Assembly (NCBI GenBank): GCA_036488725.1
Contig: DASXHD010000075.1
Span: 147,524-211,523, forward strand
DNA length: 64,000 nt
Origin: DASXHD01 sp036488725
Lineage (GTDB): Bacteria; Myxococcota_A; Polyangia; Polyangiales; Polyangiaceae
Direction of reading: 5' to 3'
Shown here piece by piece: positions 48,902 through 56,627 of this stretch. A program made the translations under genes and the position numbers. The notes under the pieces are model-generated. The model was not told the DNA's origin and did not search any database. It saw only the letters and a program-made list of their open reading frames with translations. How positions within the stretch are numbered: the stretch's first letter is position 1; every line of letters starts with the position of its first letter.

Positions 48902-50064
48902 TTTTTACCTTTCGGCGGCGGCGTGGGCGCGGCAGCACCGGTGGGCGTCGCCGGTTTGGCCGGCGCGGCCAGGCCCGACAAAAATTTCTCCGCCTCGGGC
49001 CGCGAGGGATGATCGCTCGGCGCCTCCGACAAGAATCGTCGAAAGAGCGGCGCCGCGTCGTTCGGTCGCTTCAAAAAATCCGCGTAGAGCACGCCGAGGT
49101 TGAAGAGCGCGGCGATGTTGTGCGGATCGCGCTCGAGCACCTTCGAGAGGATCGTCCGCGCTTCTTCGAGCTTGGCTGGCGCTTTTTGATCCGCTTCACC
49201 GCGGAGCGCCGCCGCGAGCCCGATTTGCGCTTCGAGATCGTCGGGCGAAACTTGCAGCGTCGCGCGGTACTGCTCTTCTGCGCGCGCGTACGCGCCCGCG
49301 TGCAAGAGGACGCCGCCCATGTTGAGGCGCGCGGTCGTGTCGCGCGGATCTTCTTGCGACGCCTTCGCGAACGATTGGAACGCGAGCGCGTCGTCGCCGT
49401 TCTGCAGCTGAATGAGGCCCATCGCGCGGTGGGCGAGCGCGTTCTTCGCGTTCGAGTCGAGCGCTTGCTTCGCGAGGAGCTGCGCGGTGTCGCGCTCGCC
49501 CTTGGCGAGGTGACAGAGCGCGAGCTCGGCGAGCGCCGACGAGTCGCCGGGCTTTCGGACGAGCACTTCTTGTCCTTGCGCGATCGCTTTTTCGATTTGC
49601 CCCGAGTTGCGGAGCGCCGCGACGAGCGCGGTGCGCGCGTCGAGTGCTTGCGGGTGCGCTTGAACGTAGTCGCCCAGCAAATCGGCCGCGCTGCGATGCT
49701 CGCCGCGACGCCGTTCGACCTCCGCGAGCGCGACGATCACGTCTTGCACTTCGGGCGCGAGCTTCTCGGCTTGGCGAAGCTGGTCCTCGGCGCCCGCGAG
49801 ATCTCCCGCGCTCGCGAGGACGACGCCGAGGTTGTAGCGCGCCTCCCAGAGCGTCGGATCGATGCCGATCGCTTCTTTGAGGAGAGACACCGCGCGATCG
49901 CGCTGTCCGTCTTTCGCCGCGCCGACGCCTTGCACCATCTTGCCGACCGCGACCGGGTTCGCCGGCGGGAGTGCGTTGGGATTCACCGCCGATTCGGTTT
50001 TGTGCGGACCGCTCCCGCCGCATGCGGCGAGCGAGAGAGCGAGCGTGAACGCGACGAAACGCAC
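48898..50064 (-). CDS. GltE-like TPR lipoprotein
   Basis: 388 residues. Lipobox LAACGG, then about nine TPR units (e.g. WEARYNLGVVLASAGDLAGAEDQLRQAEKLAP, NIAALFNLGVLYADF), ending in a Pro/Ala/Lys tail. Size, lipidation and gene order match GltE (AglT) of Myxococcus and NfsE, proposed periplasmic/outer-membrane scaffolds. GTG 50064 is chosen because it gives the signal peptide and lies 8 bases after TATCCT; longer in-frame starts exist up to 50127. Confidence 0.82.
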   Translation of the reverse strand: MRFVAFTLALSLAACGGSGPHKTESAVNPNALPPANPVAVGKMVQGVGAAKDGQRDRAVSLLKEAIGIDPTLWEARYNLGVVLASAGDLAGAEDQLRQAEKLAPEVQDVIVALAEVERRRGEHRSAADLLGDYVQAHPQALDARTALVAALRNSGQIEKAIAQGQEVLVRKPGDSSALAELALCHLAKGERDTAQLLAKQALDSNAKNALAHRAMGLIQLQNGDDALAFQSFAKASQEDPRDTTARLNMGGVLLHAGAYARAEEQYRATLQVSPDDLEAQIGLAAALRGEADQKAPAKLEEARTILSKVLERDPHNIAALFNLGVLYADFLKRPNDAAPLFRRFLSEAPSDHPSRPEAEKFLSGLAAPAKPATPTGAAAPTPPPKGKK

Positions 50065-50072
50065 GAGGTGGA

Positions 50073-50078
50073 AGGATA
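50073..50078 (-). promoter_or_regulatory. -10-like TATCCT before 50064
   Basis: TATCCT on the minus strand lies 8 bases before GTG 50064 and supports that start. Confidence 0.45.
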
Positions 50079-50109
50079 CCGTCACTCGGCGTGCGCGGTG
50101 TCGGAATTC

Positions 50110-50125
50110 GCCACGGCGCCGTGGC
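50110..50125. repeat. Perfect 16-base palindrome in divergent intergenic region
   Basis: GCCACGGC-GCCGTGGC, between the divergent GltE-like and OmpA-like genes and 16 bases upstream of the AGGAG ribosome site of the latter. Could be an operator. High local G+C makes chance palindromes more likely. Confidence 0.45.
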
Positions 50126-50160
50126 ACTCGCTTTGCTGAAAGGAGAAGCGAGGCGCGCTC

Positions 50161-50703
50161 ATGAAACTCGCAGTCATTGCATTGACCTCACTCACCCTCG
50201 CCTCGGTGGCGGCGATCGTCACCGGTTGCGCGACGGCTCCGCCGCCCGAGACCGCTGCGGTCGAGCCCGCGCGCCCGGTCGTTCACACGACTTCGGCGGC
50301 GCTTCCGAGCCCAGAGGCGGCCCTCGCGCGCGTCGCGGTCGTTCGCAACGAGCCCCGCGGGATGGTCGTCACGCTGCCGATCTCGACGCTGTTCGAGCCC
50401 GGCGAGTCGACGATCTTGCCCGGGGCGCGCGACAAGCTCGACCGCATCGCGCGCGCGCTCCGGCGAGAAGGCGCCGATGCATCGTTCGAGGTCGAGGCGC
50501 GAACGCTCGCGGGCGACACGGACATTTCGGTCAAGCGCGCCGCCGCGGTGCGAACGTACCTCGACGCGCGCGGGATCCCCGCCGACCGCATCCTAGCCGA
50601 GGGGCTCGCGCCGGACGGCGAGAACGCCGACGTGCAGATCGTCGTCCACACGCCGCCTACTTCTTCTTCGGCTTCTTCGTTTCCTTCGGCTGCACCACGG
50701 TGA
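50161..50703 (+). CDS. OmpA-family peptidoglycan-binding lipoprotein
   Basis: 180 residues. AAGGAG precedes ATG. Lipobox VTGC, a short linker, then an OmpA-like domain (VVTLPISTLFEPGESTILPGARDKLDRIARAL ... ISVKRAAAVRTYLDARGIPADRILAEG) that binds diaminopimelate in peptidoglycan. The usual NR(R/V) is KRA here, and the opening GxLF motif is present. It probably anchors the outer membrane. The 3' end overlaps the convergent GltD-like gene by 47 bases. Confidence 0.86.
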   Translation: MKLAVIALTSLTLASVAAIVTGCATAPPPETAAVEPARPVVHTTSAALPSPEAALARVAVVRNEPRGMVVTLPISTLFEPGESTILPGARDKLDRIARALRREGADASFEVEARTLAGDTDISVKRAAAVRTYLDARGIPADRILAEGLAPDGENADVQIVVHTPPTSSSASSFPSAAPR

Positions 50704-53700
50704 CCACGGGCGCCGCCGTCGGCGCTTGCGCGGCGACGCCGCGACGCGGAGCGTCCATCAACGCGGGCAGCGGCGACGGGCCCTCCGAGCGCACGTCGAA
50801 ACCGATCTCTTTGAACGGCGGATATAGCTCGGCGTTCAGACGGCCGAGCGCGTCGCGCATCTTGGCGGTCCACTGGTTGAAGATGCCGAGCTCGATCGCC
50901 TTCTTCCAGCCGTTTTCGTAAGCGTCGAGCGCGCGCTCCTCGAACTGCACGGCGAAGCTTTCGATCTGGCCTTGCGCGTCTTCTTTCTCTTGCTCGGTCT
51001 TGGCCTCGGGCGGCGGCGGCGCTTCGCGCAGCGCCTTGCCGAAATTCTCGAACGTGTGGCCCGTTTGATAGAGCGCAGCGGTCGTCCACTCGGCGACGCC
51101 GAATGACACGACGTCGAGAAAGACCGTCGCCGCTTGCTTGAGCAAATCCGCTTTTTGCTTGAGGCGCTTTCCGAGCTGTTTGACGTCGCCTTCGATCTTG
51201 ATCTGATCGAACTTCGCGAGGACGCGCTCGCCTTGCATGTATCGCGCTTGCGCGGCGGCGAACTTTCCGTCCGGGCCGAGCTGAGACTTCATTTGTTTGC
51301 CGAGGCGCGTCGCGGTCGTCAGCGATTCCTCGGCGCCGCGCGTGTCGTTCTCTTTGAGCTGCGCTTTCGCGAGTAGCACGTAGCCCTGAACGCGATGATC
51401 GCGATTGCGCGTGCCGCGCGCGAGATAACGCTTGTAGAGCTCGGCGGCGTCTTTGTCGCGGCCGGCTTCTTGATGCGCGCGGCCCATTTGGAAGACGACC
51501 TCGTCGGCCTCCGCCGAATTGCCGTAGAGCGCTAGGAATTTATTGCCGTCGGCGATCGCTTTGTCGTGATCGGCGCTCGCCGCGCGCAGGATGACGGCGT
51601 TGAACGCCGCGTCTTTTCCGTGCTCGTAGCGCGCATAGACCGGGACGTGCGCCTCGGCGTTCGCGGTGATCGCTTCGTCGTATTCGGCGGCGTCATCGAA
51701 GAGGCCCATCGCTTGGAGCGTCGTCGCCGCGACCCACGCGCCCATCGGCGACTCGGGCTTGTCGCGATAATCCTTGCCTGTGATCAGCGTCGCCGCCTCT
51801 TTGAGCGACGTCACGTCGCCCGAGAGCTTCGCCTCGGTCTCCGCCGAAACCGCCGCTTGCGCGGCGCGCGGGTCGCGCGGGTACTCTTTGGCGGCGCGCA
51901 AATACGCGGCGGTCGCGCCCGCGTGATCGTTGGCCTGCGCCTTCTGCTCGCCTTGCTTGAACATCGCTTGGATGATCAGCTCCTCGAGCTTCTGCTGGTG
52001 CTTGCTGTCGGCGAACGCGCGATACGTCTTCAGCTTGCGCGCCCAAGTCTCGATGTTCTCGTAGTTCTTTCCTTTGACGAACGAGTCGATGATGAGCTCG
52101 CCGGCCATCTGCGCGTGCGAGTCCTGCGGCCACTTCTCGAGCATCGTGCCCCAGAGCTTCACCGCCGAGTCGTAGACTTGATAATCGTAATAGAGCTTGC
52201 CCTGACGGAAGAACAAATCAGGGAGCGCCGGATCGTTCGGATAGAGCTGCGAATAGAGCGTGAGCGCTTCGGTGAATTTCTTGTCGGTCTCGGTCTCGAG
52301 CGTGCCGCCTTTGCCTTTGCGCGCTTCGAGCTCGGCGACGCGCACGCGCTCGAGCGACGCGATCGCGTTGTAAATCGCGTCGTGCCGCTTCAGCGGATCG
52401 CCCGGCGCGCTCTTGTCGAGCTCGTCGGGCATCTCGCGCGCGGCGTTCATGTAGTGCGTCGCGGCGTCGGTATTTCGCCCGAGCCGGCGGAAGTCGACCT
52501 CGGCGAGGTAATATTCGATTTGAAACGCTTTGGGCGCCTTCGAGAACTTTGATAAGTACGCGGCATACAAATCGGCAGCCCCCGCGAACTCGGCAGTCGA
52601 CGTTTTGTCCTTTTGCGCCTTCGCGTTGAGGAAGAGCGCGTGCTCGCGGAGCTGCGCTTCGATCTTGTCGGTCGTCTTCTGCACGTTCGCCGGGTCGGCT
52701 TGCGTGCGCGCCCACGAGCCGCCCGCGGTGTAGTTCGCGAGCGCGCGGTCGTAGGTCGTCTTGAGGTGCGGATAATCCTCGAGCCAGCTGTAGCCCTGCG
52801 CGATTTGCAAAATCCAATCGCCCGCCTCGCGCGCCGTGGGCTCGAGCTTGATCAAGAGCTCGTACGCTTCGATGCCGCGCTCGTAGTGCGCTTGATCGAA
52901 ATACGTCGTCGCGAGGGCGCGCACGATCCGCCCGGCGAACTTGTCGCCGCGAATGCGCGTCAGGAAGTTGTACATGTCCTGCGCGGTGTTCTTGTCGTCC
53001 TCGGTGAAGACCTCGACGAGGTACTTGAGCGCTTCTTCTTGGAGCTCGCCGAGCGACTTTTCTTGCGAGGCGTTCATGTGGCGATTGGTCGTGTCGGTCG
53101 CCTTGAAGACCTCGACGAACCTTCGCGTCGCTTCGTCGTTGTTGCCGAGCCGCCAGTAGCACCACGCGCTCTTGAAGAGCGCGAGGCCGACCAAATCAGG
53201 ATGGTCCTGGTATTTGAGGACTTCTTCGTATTCGGCGAGCGCGGTTTGATAATCGGGCTTCGCGAAATAAATTTCGGCGCGCGCCATGTGCGCGTCGGGC
53301 ACGAAACGCGAATTGGGAAACTCGGTGAGGATGCGCGTGAAGCGCGCGAACGCTTCTTCGCTTTTGTTTTGCTCCGTCGCGAGGAAGCCGTCGACGTAGA
53401 GCGCGAGGTCGTACTGCGAAAACCACGGGTAGTCCTTGAGGACCTTCGCGAAGAGGTTCCGCGAGAGCGAGTAGTTGATCTCGGGCGCCGGGCCGCGCTG
53501 ATCGACCGGCTTCTTTTCCCACTCTTTGAAACGCTCGACGACGCCCTCGCGCTCGTTTTCCCAATAGAGCTCGCCGAGGCGCATCATCGCTTCGGGCATC
53601 TCGGCCGACTCGCGCGGCGCTTCTTTGATGAACGTCTCGAGCAGCTTGATCGCCTCGCCGCGGAGCTCGCGAATTTGTCCGACGTCGCGATCGATGCGCG

Positions 53701-53971
53701 CGTCGAGCTGCGCTTTGAGCCGCGCGCGCACGGCTTCGGGGAGCTTCGGGCCGCGGATGGCGGGCGTACCGGGGTGCTCGCTCTCGGCCTTGGTGACGTT
53801 GGTGTGCGGCCGCTCGCGCGCGGTGTACGTGAGTTGGCTCTCGGTCGAGGCTTTGACCTCGGCGCTCTCGCCGAGGCCCGCGGGTGCGTCGCTCGGTTTG
53901 TGCTGGCCGGCCGCGAGCGCCGCGGTCGGCGCGAGCGCCAAAACCAACGCGATGGAGAGAGCGCGCCGCAT
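50657..53971 (-). CDS. GltD/AgmU-like giant TPR periplasmic protein
   Basis: 1104 residues. Signal peptide (AALAAG), then about 1000 residues of TPR-like helical repeats (e.g. YDLALYVDGFLATEQNKSEEAFARFTRILTEFPNSRF; LPDLFFRQGKLYYDYQVYDSAVKLWGTMLEKWP), and a Lys/Pro-rich end. Size, composition and linkage to GltE-, GltF- and GltG-like genes match GltD (AgmU; about 1200 aa) of the Myxococcus gliding motor and NfsD. It is probably a large periplasmic scaffold linking inner and outer membrane parts. Confidence 0.83.
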   Translation of the reverse strand: MRRALSIALVLALAPTAALAAGQHKPSDAPAGLGESAEVKASTESQLTYTARERPHTNVTKAESEHPGTPAIRGPKLPEAVRARLKAQLDARIDRDVGQIRELRGEAIKLLETFIKEAPRESAEMPEAMMRLGELYWENEREGVVERFKEWEKKPVDQRGPAPEINYSLSRNLFAKVLKDYPWFSQYDLALYVDGFLATEQNKSEEAFARFTRILTEFPNSRFVPDAHMARAEIYFAKPDYQTALAEYEEVLKYQDHPDLVGLALFKSAWCYWRLGNNDEATRRFVEVFKATDTTNRHMNASQEKSLGELQEEALKYLVEVFTEDDKNTAQDMYNFLTRIRGDKFAGRIVRALATTYFDQAHYERGIEAYELLIKLEPTAREAGDWILQIAQGYSWLEDYPHLKTTYDRALANYTAGGSWARTQADPANVQKTTDKIEAQLREHALFLNAKAQKDKTSTAEFAGAADLYAAYLSKFSKAPKAFQIEYYLAEVDFRRLGRNTDAATHYMNAAREMPDELDKSAPGDPLKRHDAIYNAIASLERVRVAELEARKGKGGTLETETDKKFTEALTLYSQLYPNDPALPDLFFRQGKLYYDYQVYDSAVKLWGTMLEKWPQDSHAQMAGELIIDSFVKGKNYENIETWARKLKTYRAFADSKHQQKLEELIIQAMFKQGEQKAQANDHAGATAAYLRAAKEYPRDPRAAQAAVSAETEAKLSGDVTSLKEAATLITGKDYRDKPESPMGAWVAATTLQAMGLFDDAAEYDEAITANAEAHVPVYARYEHGKDAAFNAVILRAASADHDKAIADGNKFLALYGNSAEADEVVFQMGRAHQEAGRDKDAAELYKRYLARGTRNRDHRVQGYVLLAKAQLKENDTRGAEESLTTATRLGKQMKSQLGPDGKFAAAQARYMQGERVLAKFDQIKIEGDVKQLGKRLKQKADLLKQAATVFLDVVSFGVAEWTTAALYQTGHTFENFGKALREAPPPPEAKTEQEKEDAQGQIESFAVQFEERALDAYENGWKKAIELGIFNQWTAKMRDALGRLNAELYPPFKEIGFDVRSEGPSPLPALMDAPRRGVAAQAPTAAPVVTVVQPKETKKPKKK

Positions 53972-54018
53972 CGGACCTTAGAATGCTACGGAAGCGCCCG
54001 CCTTGGAAGGGAGATGCT

Positions 54019-55446
54019 TCACCCAGGGTGCTGGTCGTTCAGTCCGTCGAGCGTGTGGTGGCAGCGCGTGTCGTCGGGCAGGAGCGAGATGCACGTCTGC
54101 ATCACTTTTTTTGCGGCCGCCCAGTCTTTCGCGAGCTGCGCTTTCACGCACCAACCGTCGAACGTCAGATAGAGATTGTTGAGGCACACGCTGTCGTCGT
54201 GACAGGCCGCGATGCGCTTCTGGATGGCCGCGAGCGATTTTTCGTATTCGCCCTGGGTCTGGAGCTCGGTCATCCGGTCGGCGAGGATCCAAAGAAAGTT
54301 CAGCTCGAGCTTCGCGGCCTCGGGCCACGTCGGCTGCACGCGACCGTAAAAGTCGTCGGCGATCGCGACGGCCTCGTCGCCGCGACCCACGACGCTCAGC
54401 GCCTTCGCGTCGTGCCACGCCATCCACGCGACGTCGGCGAGGATCTTTTCGTTCTTCGGAAAATGATCCGGCACGCTCGACACGAACGGCGAGACGACGT
54501 CGATCATGCGCAAAATCGTGCGAAACGCTTTGTGGTCGAAGAGCCATTTGGCTTCGTTGGCGTAGGCCGCGAGCCGGTTGTGCACGAGGTCGGCGTCGTC
54601 GGGCGCGAGCATCGCGGCGACTTCGGACAGACGATTTTGCGTCTCGTCGTCGACCATGATGCGCTTGTCGTTCATCGCCCGCGCGACGAAGACGTACGGC
54701 GGAACGATCTCGCGCTTCTTGTAGTCGTCGATCGTGAGCGGGCGGAGGCCGCGGCTCGAGGACCAGTCTTTCGCGGCGTCGCGGAAAAATTTCTCGTCGT
54801 GCACCTCGCCGAAGCCGCGCTCGGTCGTGGTCTCGACGTCGAGACGCGCGCCGTCGTCGGGCCCGAAGTCGACGAACGCGTGGATCTCGGTCATCGCGCC
54901 GCGCACCGGAAGCGAATACGCGCGCGCGAGCGTCGTGTAGAGGAGCGCCGAGCTGATGCAGTTGTAGTGGCCCTGCTCGAAGATTTGCGTGAGGCGCGCC
55001 TGATCGAGCTCGTAGGCGCCGACTTTCGGATCGGACTTGTTGGCCGAGCCGGTGAAGAACGTTTTGTGCATCGCGCGGTTCAGGAGGTCGCCGCGCTTGT
55101 CGTCGTCCGCGGCGGCCTCGATCGCGGCGCGGTGGTCGGCGATGAACTGATCGAAGCGCGCCGAAAAACGCGCGTAGCTCGCGTCGTCGCGTCGATCGCC
55201 GGAGCCGAGGACCGCGAGCGCGAAGAGCGCGTGCGCGTCGCCGGCGCGCGCCTTGTCGATGCCGCGCACGGCCGCCATCTCGGCGCTCGTCAGCGGCCAC
55301 CACGTGTGGAGCTCGTCGTTGCCGTAGCCGGGCCGAAGCTTCGCGGGATCCTCGTGGCTGTCGTCGGCCGAAGGCGGCTTCCACTCGCTCGGCTCGCACG
55401 CAGCCATGGCCACCAACGAGAACGCGAGAGCCCGCCCGAGTCGCAT
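54019..55446 (-). CDS. Lipoprotein with transglutaminase-like domain and helical repeats
   Basis: 475 residues. Lipobox AMAAC. Residues ~145-210 show a transglutaminase/papain-like core with a plausible Cys163 (GHYNCISSALLY), His189 (IHAFV) and Asp203 (RLDVETT) triad. The C-terminal half is TPR-like helical (EAKWLFDHKAFRTILRMIDVV ... LAKDWAAAKKVMQTCISLLPDD). Bacterial transglutaminase-like proteins act as peptidases or amidases. The TAGTCT box six bases before ATG gives it its own promoter. Whether it belongs to the Glt-like system is unknown. Confidence 0.78.
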   Translation of the reverse strand: MRLGRALAFSLVAMAACEPSEWKPPSADDSHEDPAKLRPGYGNDELHTWWPLTSAEMAAVRGIDKARAGDAHALFALAVLGSGDRRDDASYARFSARFDQFIADHRAAIEAAADDDKRGDLLNRAMHKTFFTGSANKSDPKVGAYELDQARLTQIFEQGHYNCISSALLYTTLARAYSLPVRGAMTEIHAFVDFGPDDGARLDVETTTERGFGEVHDEKFFRDAAKDWSSSRGLRPLTIDDYKKREIVPPYVFVARAMNDKRIMVDDETQNRLSEVAAMLAPDDADLVHNRLAAYANEAKWLFDHKAFRTILRMIDVVSPFVSSVPDHFPKNEKILADVAWMAWHDAKALSVVGRGDEAVAIADDFYGRVQPTWPEAAKLELNFLWILADRMTELQTQGEYEKSLAAIQKRIAACHDDSVCLNNLYLTFDGWCVKAQLAKDWAAAKKVMQTCISLLPDDTRCHHTLDGLNDQHPG

Positions 55447-55452
55447 TCTCGC

Positions 55453-55458
55453 AGACTA
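55453..55458 (-). promoter_or_regulatory. -10-like TAGTCT, leaderless start of 55446
   Basis: TAGTCT on the minus strand lies 6 bases before ATG 55446. Confidence 0.55.
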
Positions 55459-55463
55459 ACGCA

Positions 55464-55982
55464 TCAAAGCGCGCGGCCGTAACGGAGCTCGTCGACCTCG
55501 AATGTAAAGCCGTTCTCCGAGATCGTGTCCCGCCGATCGCCGGTCTGTTTCCACCCTTCGCGCTCGTAGAAACGGCGGGCGCGCGCGTTTTGGCGGAGGA
55601 CCCAGAGGATCGCTTCGCGATGACCGAAATTGCGGAGCGCTTCGGTCGCGCGCGCGAGAAGCATCGTTGCGGCGCCGGTGCCCCACGCGGCCGGCAGGAG
55701 GTTGATCATGTAGAGCTCGCCGCGTGGACCTGGTTCGTCACGCGCAGGGCCGACGCCAGCGAATCCGTAGGGCGCGCCGATGTCGCCCGTGATGACGAAG
55801 ATTGCGCGCCCGTCGGGCTGTTTCGCGAGCCGCTCTCGCCAGCGCGCGCCGCGCACCGCCGGGTCGAGCGACGCCAGAAAATCGTCCGGCATCATTCCGC
55901 GGTATCCGGCGCGCCACGCTTCGACGTGCACGCGACCGAACGCGTCGGCGTCCTCGGGCTTCGCTTCGCGAACGAACATCAT
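55464..55982 (-). CDS. GNAT-family N-acetyltransferase
   Basis: 172 residues with the GNAT fold: VREAKPEDADAFGRVHVEAWRAGYRGMMPDDFLASLD at the front, the acetyl-CoA loop region LYMINLLPAAWGTGAATMLLARA (motif A), and AILWVLRQNARARRFYEREGWKQTG (motif B) at the end. It transfers acetyl from acetyl-CoA to an unknown amine. Two adjacent ATG codons (55982, 55979) can serve as start. Divergent from the hexapeptide acetyltransferase. Confidence 0.88.
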   Translation of the reverse strand: MMFVREAKPEDADAFGRVHVEAWRAGYRGMMPDDFLASLDPAVRGARWRERLAKQPDGRAIFVITGDIGAPYGFAGVGPARDEPGPRGELYMINLLPAAWGTGAATMLLARATEALRNFGHREAILWVLRQNARARRFYEREGWKQTGDRRDTISENGFTFEVDELRYGRAL

Positions 55983-56012
55983 GGCGCTCGGACCATACCA
56001 AGGGTGATGGCG

Positions 56013-56018
56013 TAACGT
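56013..56018 (+). promoter_or_regulatory. -10-like TAACGT, leaderless start of 56025
   Basis: TAACGT lies 6 bases before ATG 56025. Confidence 0.5.
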
Positions 56019-56024
56019 CTTCTC

Positions 56025-56585
56025 ATGAACCAGCGCGAACGGATGCTCGCGGGTGAGCTCTACACGGCCGACGACCCCGAGCTCGCCCGGCAGCGCCTCC
56101 GCGCCGCGCGCCTCACCGAGCGCTACAACCGCACGTCGATCGACGACGCGGACGAGCGCCGCGCGATCTTGCGCGAGCTCCTCGGCGCGCTCGGCGACGG
56201 CGTCGAGATCCGTCCGCCGTTTCAGTGCGACTACGGCTCGCAGATCAGCATCGGCGCGCGGACGTTTGCGAACTTCGGGCTCGTCGCGCTCGACGTCGCG
56301 AACATCACGATCGGCGAGGACGTTCAAATCGGTCCGAACGTGCAGCTCCTCACGCCGACGCACCCGCTCGACGCCGAGTCGCGCCGCGCGAAGCTCGAGT
56401 CGGCCAAACCCATCGTCATCGGCGACAACGTTTGGCTCGGCGGCGGCGTCATCGTGTGTCCCGGCGTGACGATCGGCGCGAGCACGGTGGTCGGCGCCGG
56501 CGCGGTCGTCGTTCGCGATTTGCCCGCCGACGTCTTGGCCGTGGGAAATCCCGCGCGCGTCGTTCGAGTCATCGCGCGAAAGTGA
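56025..56585 (+). CDS. maa: Maltose O-acetyltransferase-type hexapeptide acetyltransferase
   Basis: 186 residues of the LacA/Maa/NodL group. The N-terminal helical cap (MLAGELYTADDPELARQRLRAARLTERYN) is followed by left-handed beta-helix hexapeptide repeats (ISIGARTFAN, ITIGEDVQIGPNVQLL, IVIGDNVWLGGGVIVCPGVTIGASTVVGAGAVVV). The catalytic His is in TPTHPLD. It acetylates sugars using acetyl-CoA. The exact sugar cannot be predicted. A strong inverted repeat follows the stop. Confidence 0.9.
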   Translation: MNQRERMLAGELYTADDPELARQRLRAARLTERYNRTSIDDADERRAILRELLGALGDGVEIRPPFQCDYGSQISIGARTFANFGLVALDVANITIGEDVQIGPNVQLLTPTHPLDAESRRAKLESAKPIVIGDNVWLGGGVIVCPGVTIGASTVVGAGAVVVRDLPADVLAVGNPARVVRVIARK

Positions 56586-56586
56586 G

Positions 56587-56624
56587 CGGCCAACTTTGGC
56601 CGTCCGAGCGGCCAAAGTTGGCCG
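56587..56624. terminator. Nested perfect inverted repeat between convergent genes
   Basis: Arms CGGCCAACTTTGGCCG (56587-56602) and its exact complement (56609-56624) are separated by 6 bases. Each arm is itself palindromic (CGGCCAA-CT-TTGGCCG). It starts two bases after the maa stop and ends three bases before the stop of the TPR gene, so it could end transcription from both sides. No T-run follows, so a simple rho-independent terminator is not certain. Confidence 0.65.
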
Positions 56625-56627
56625 TGG

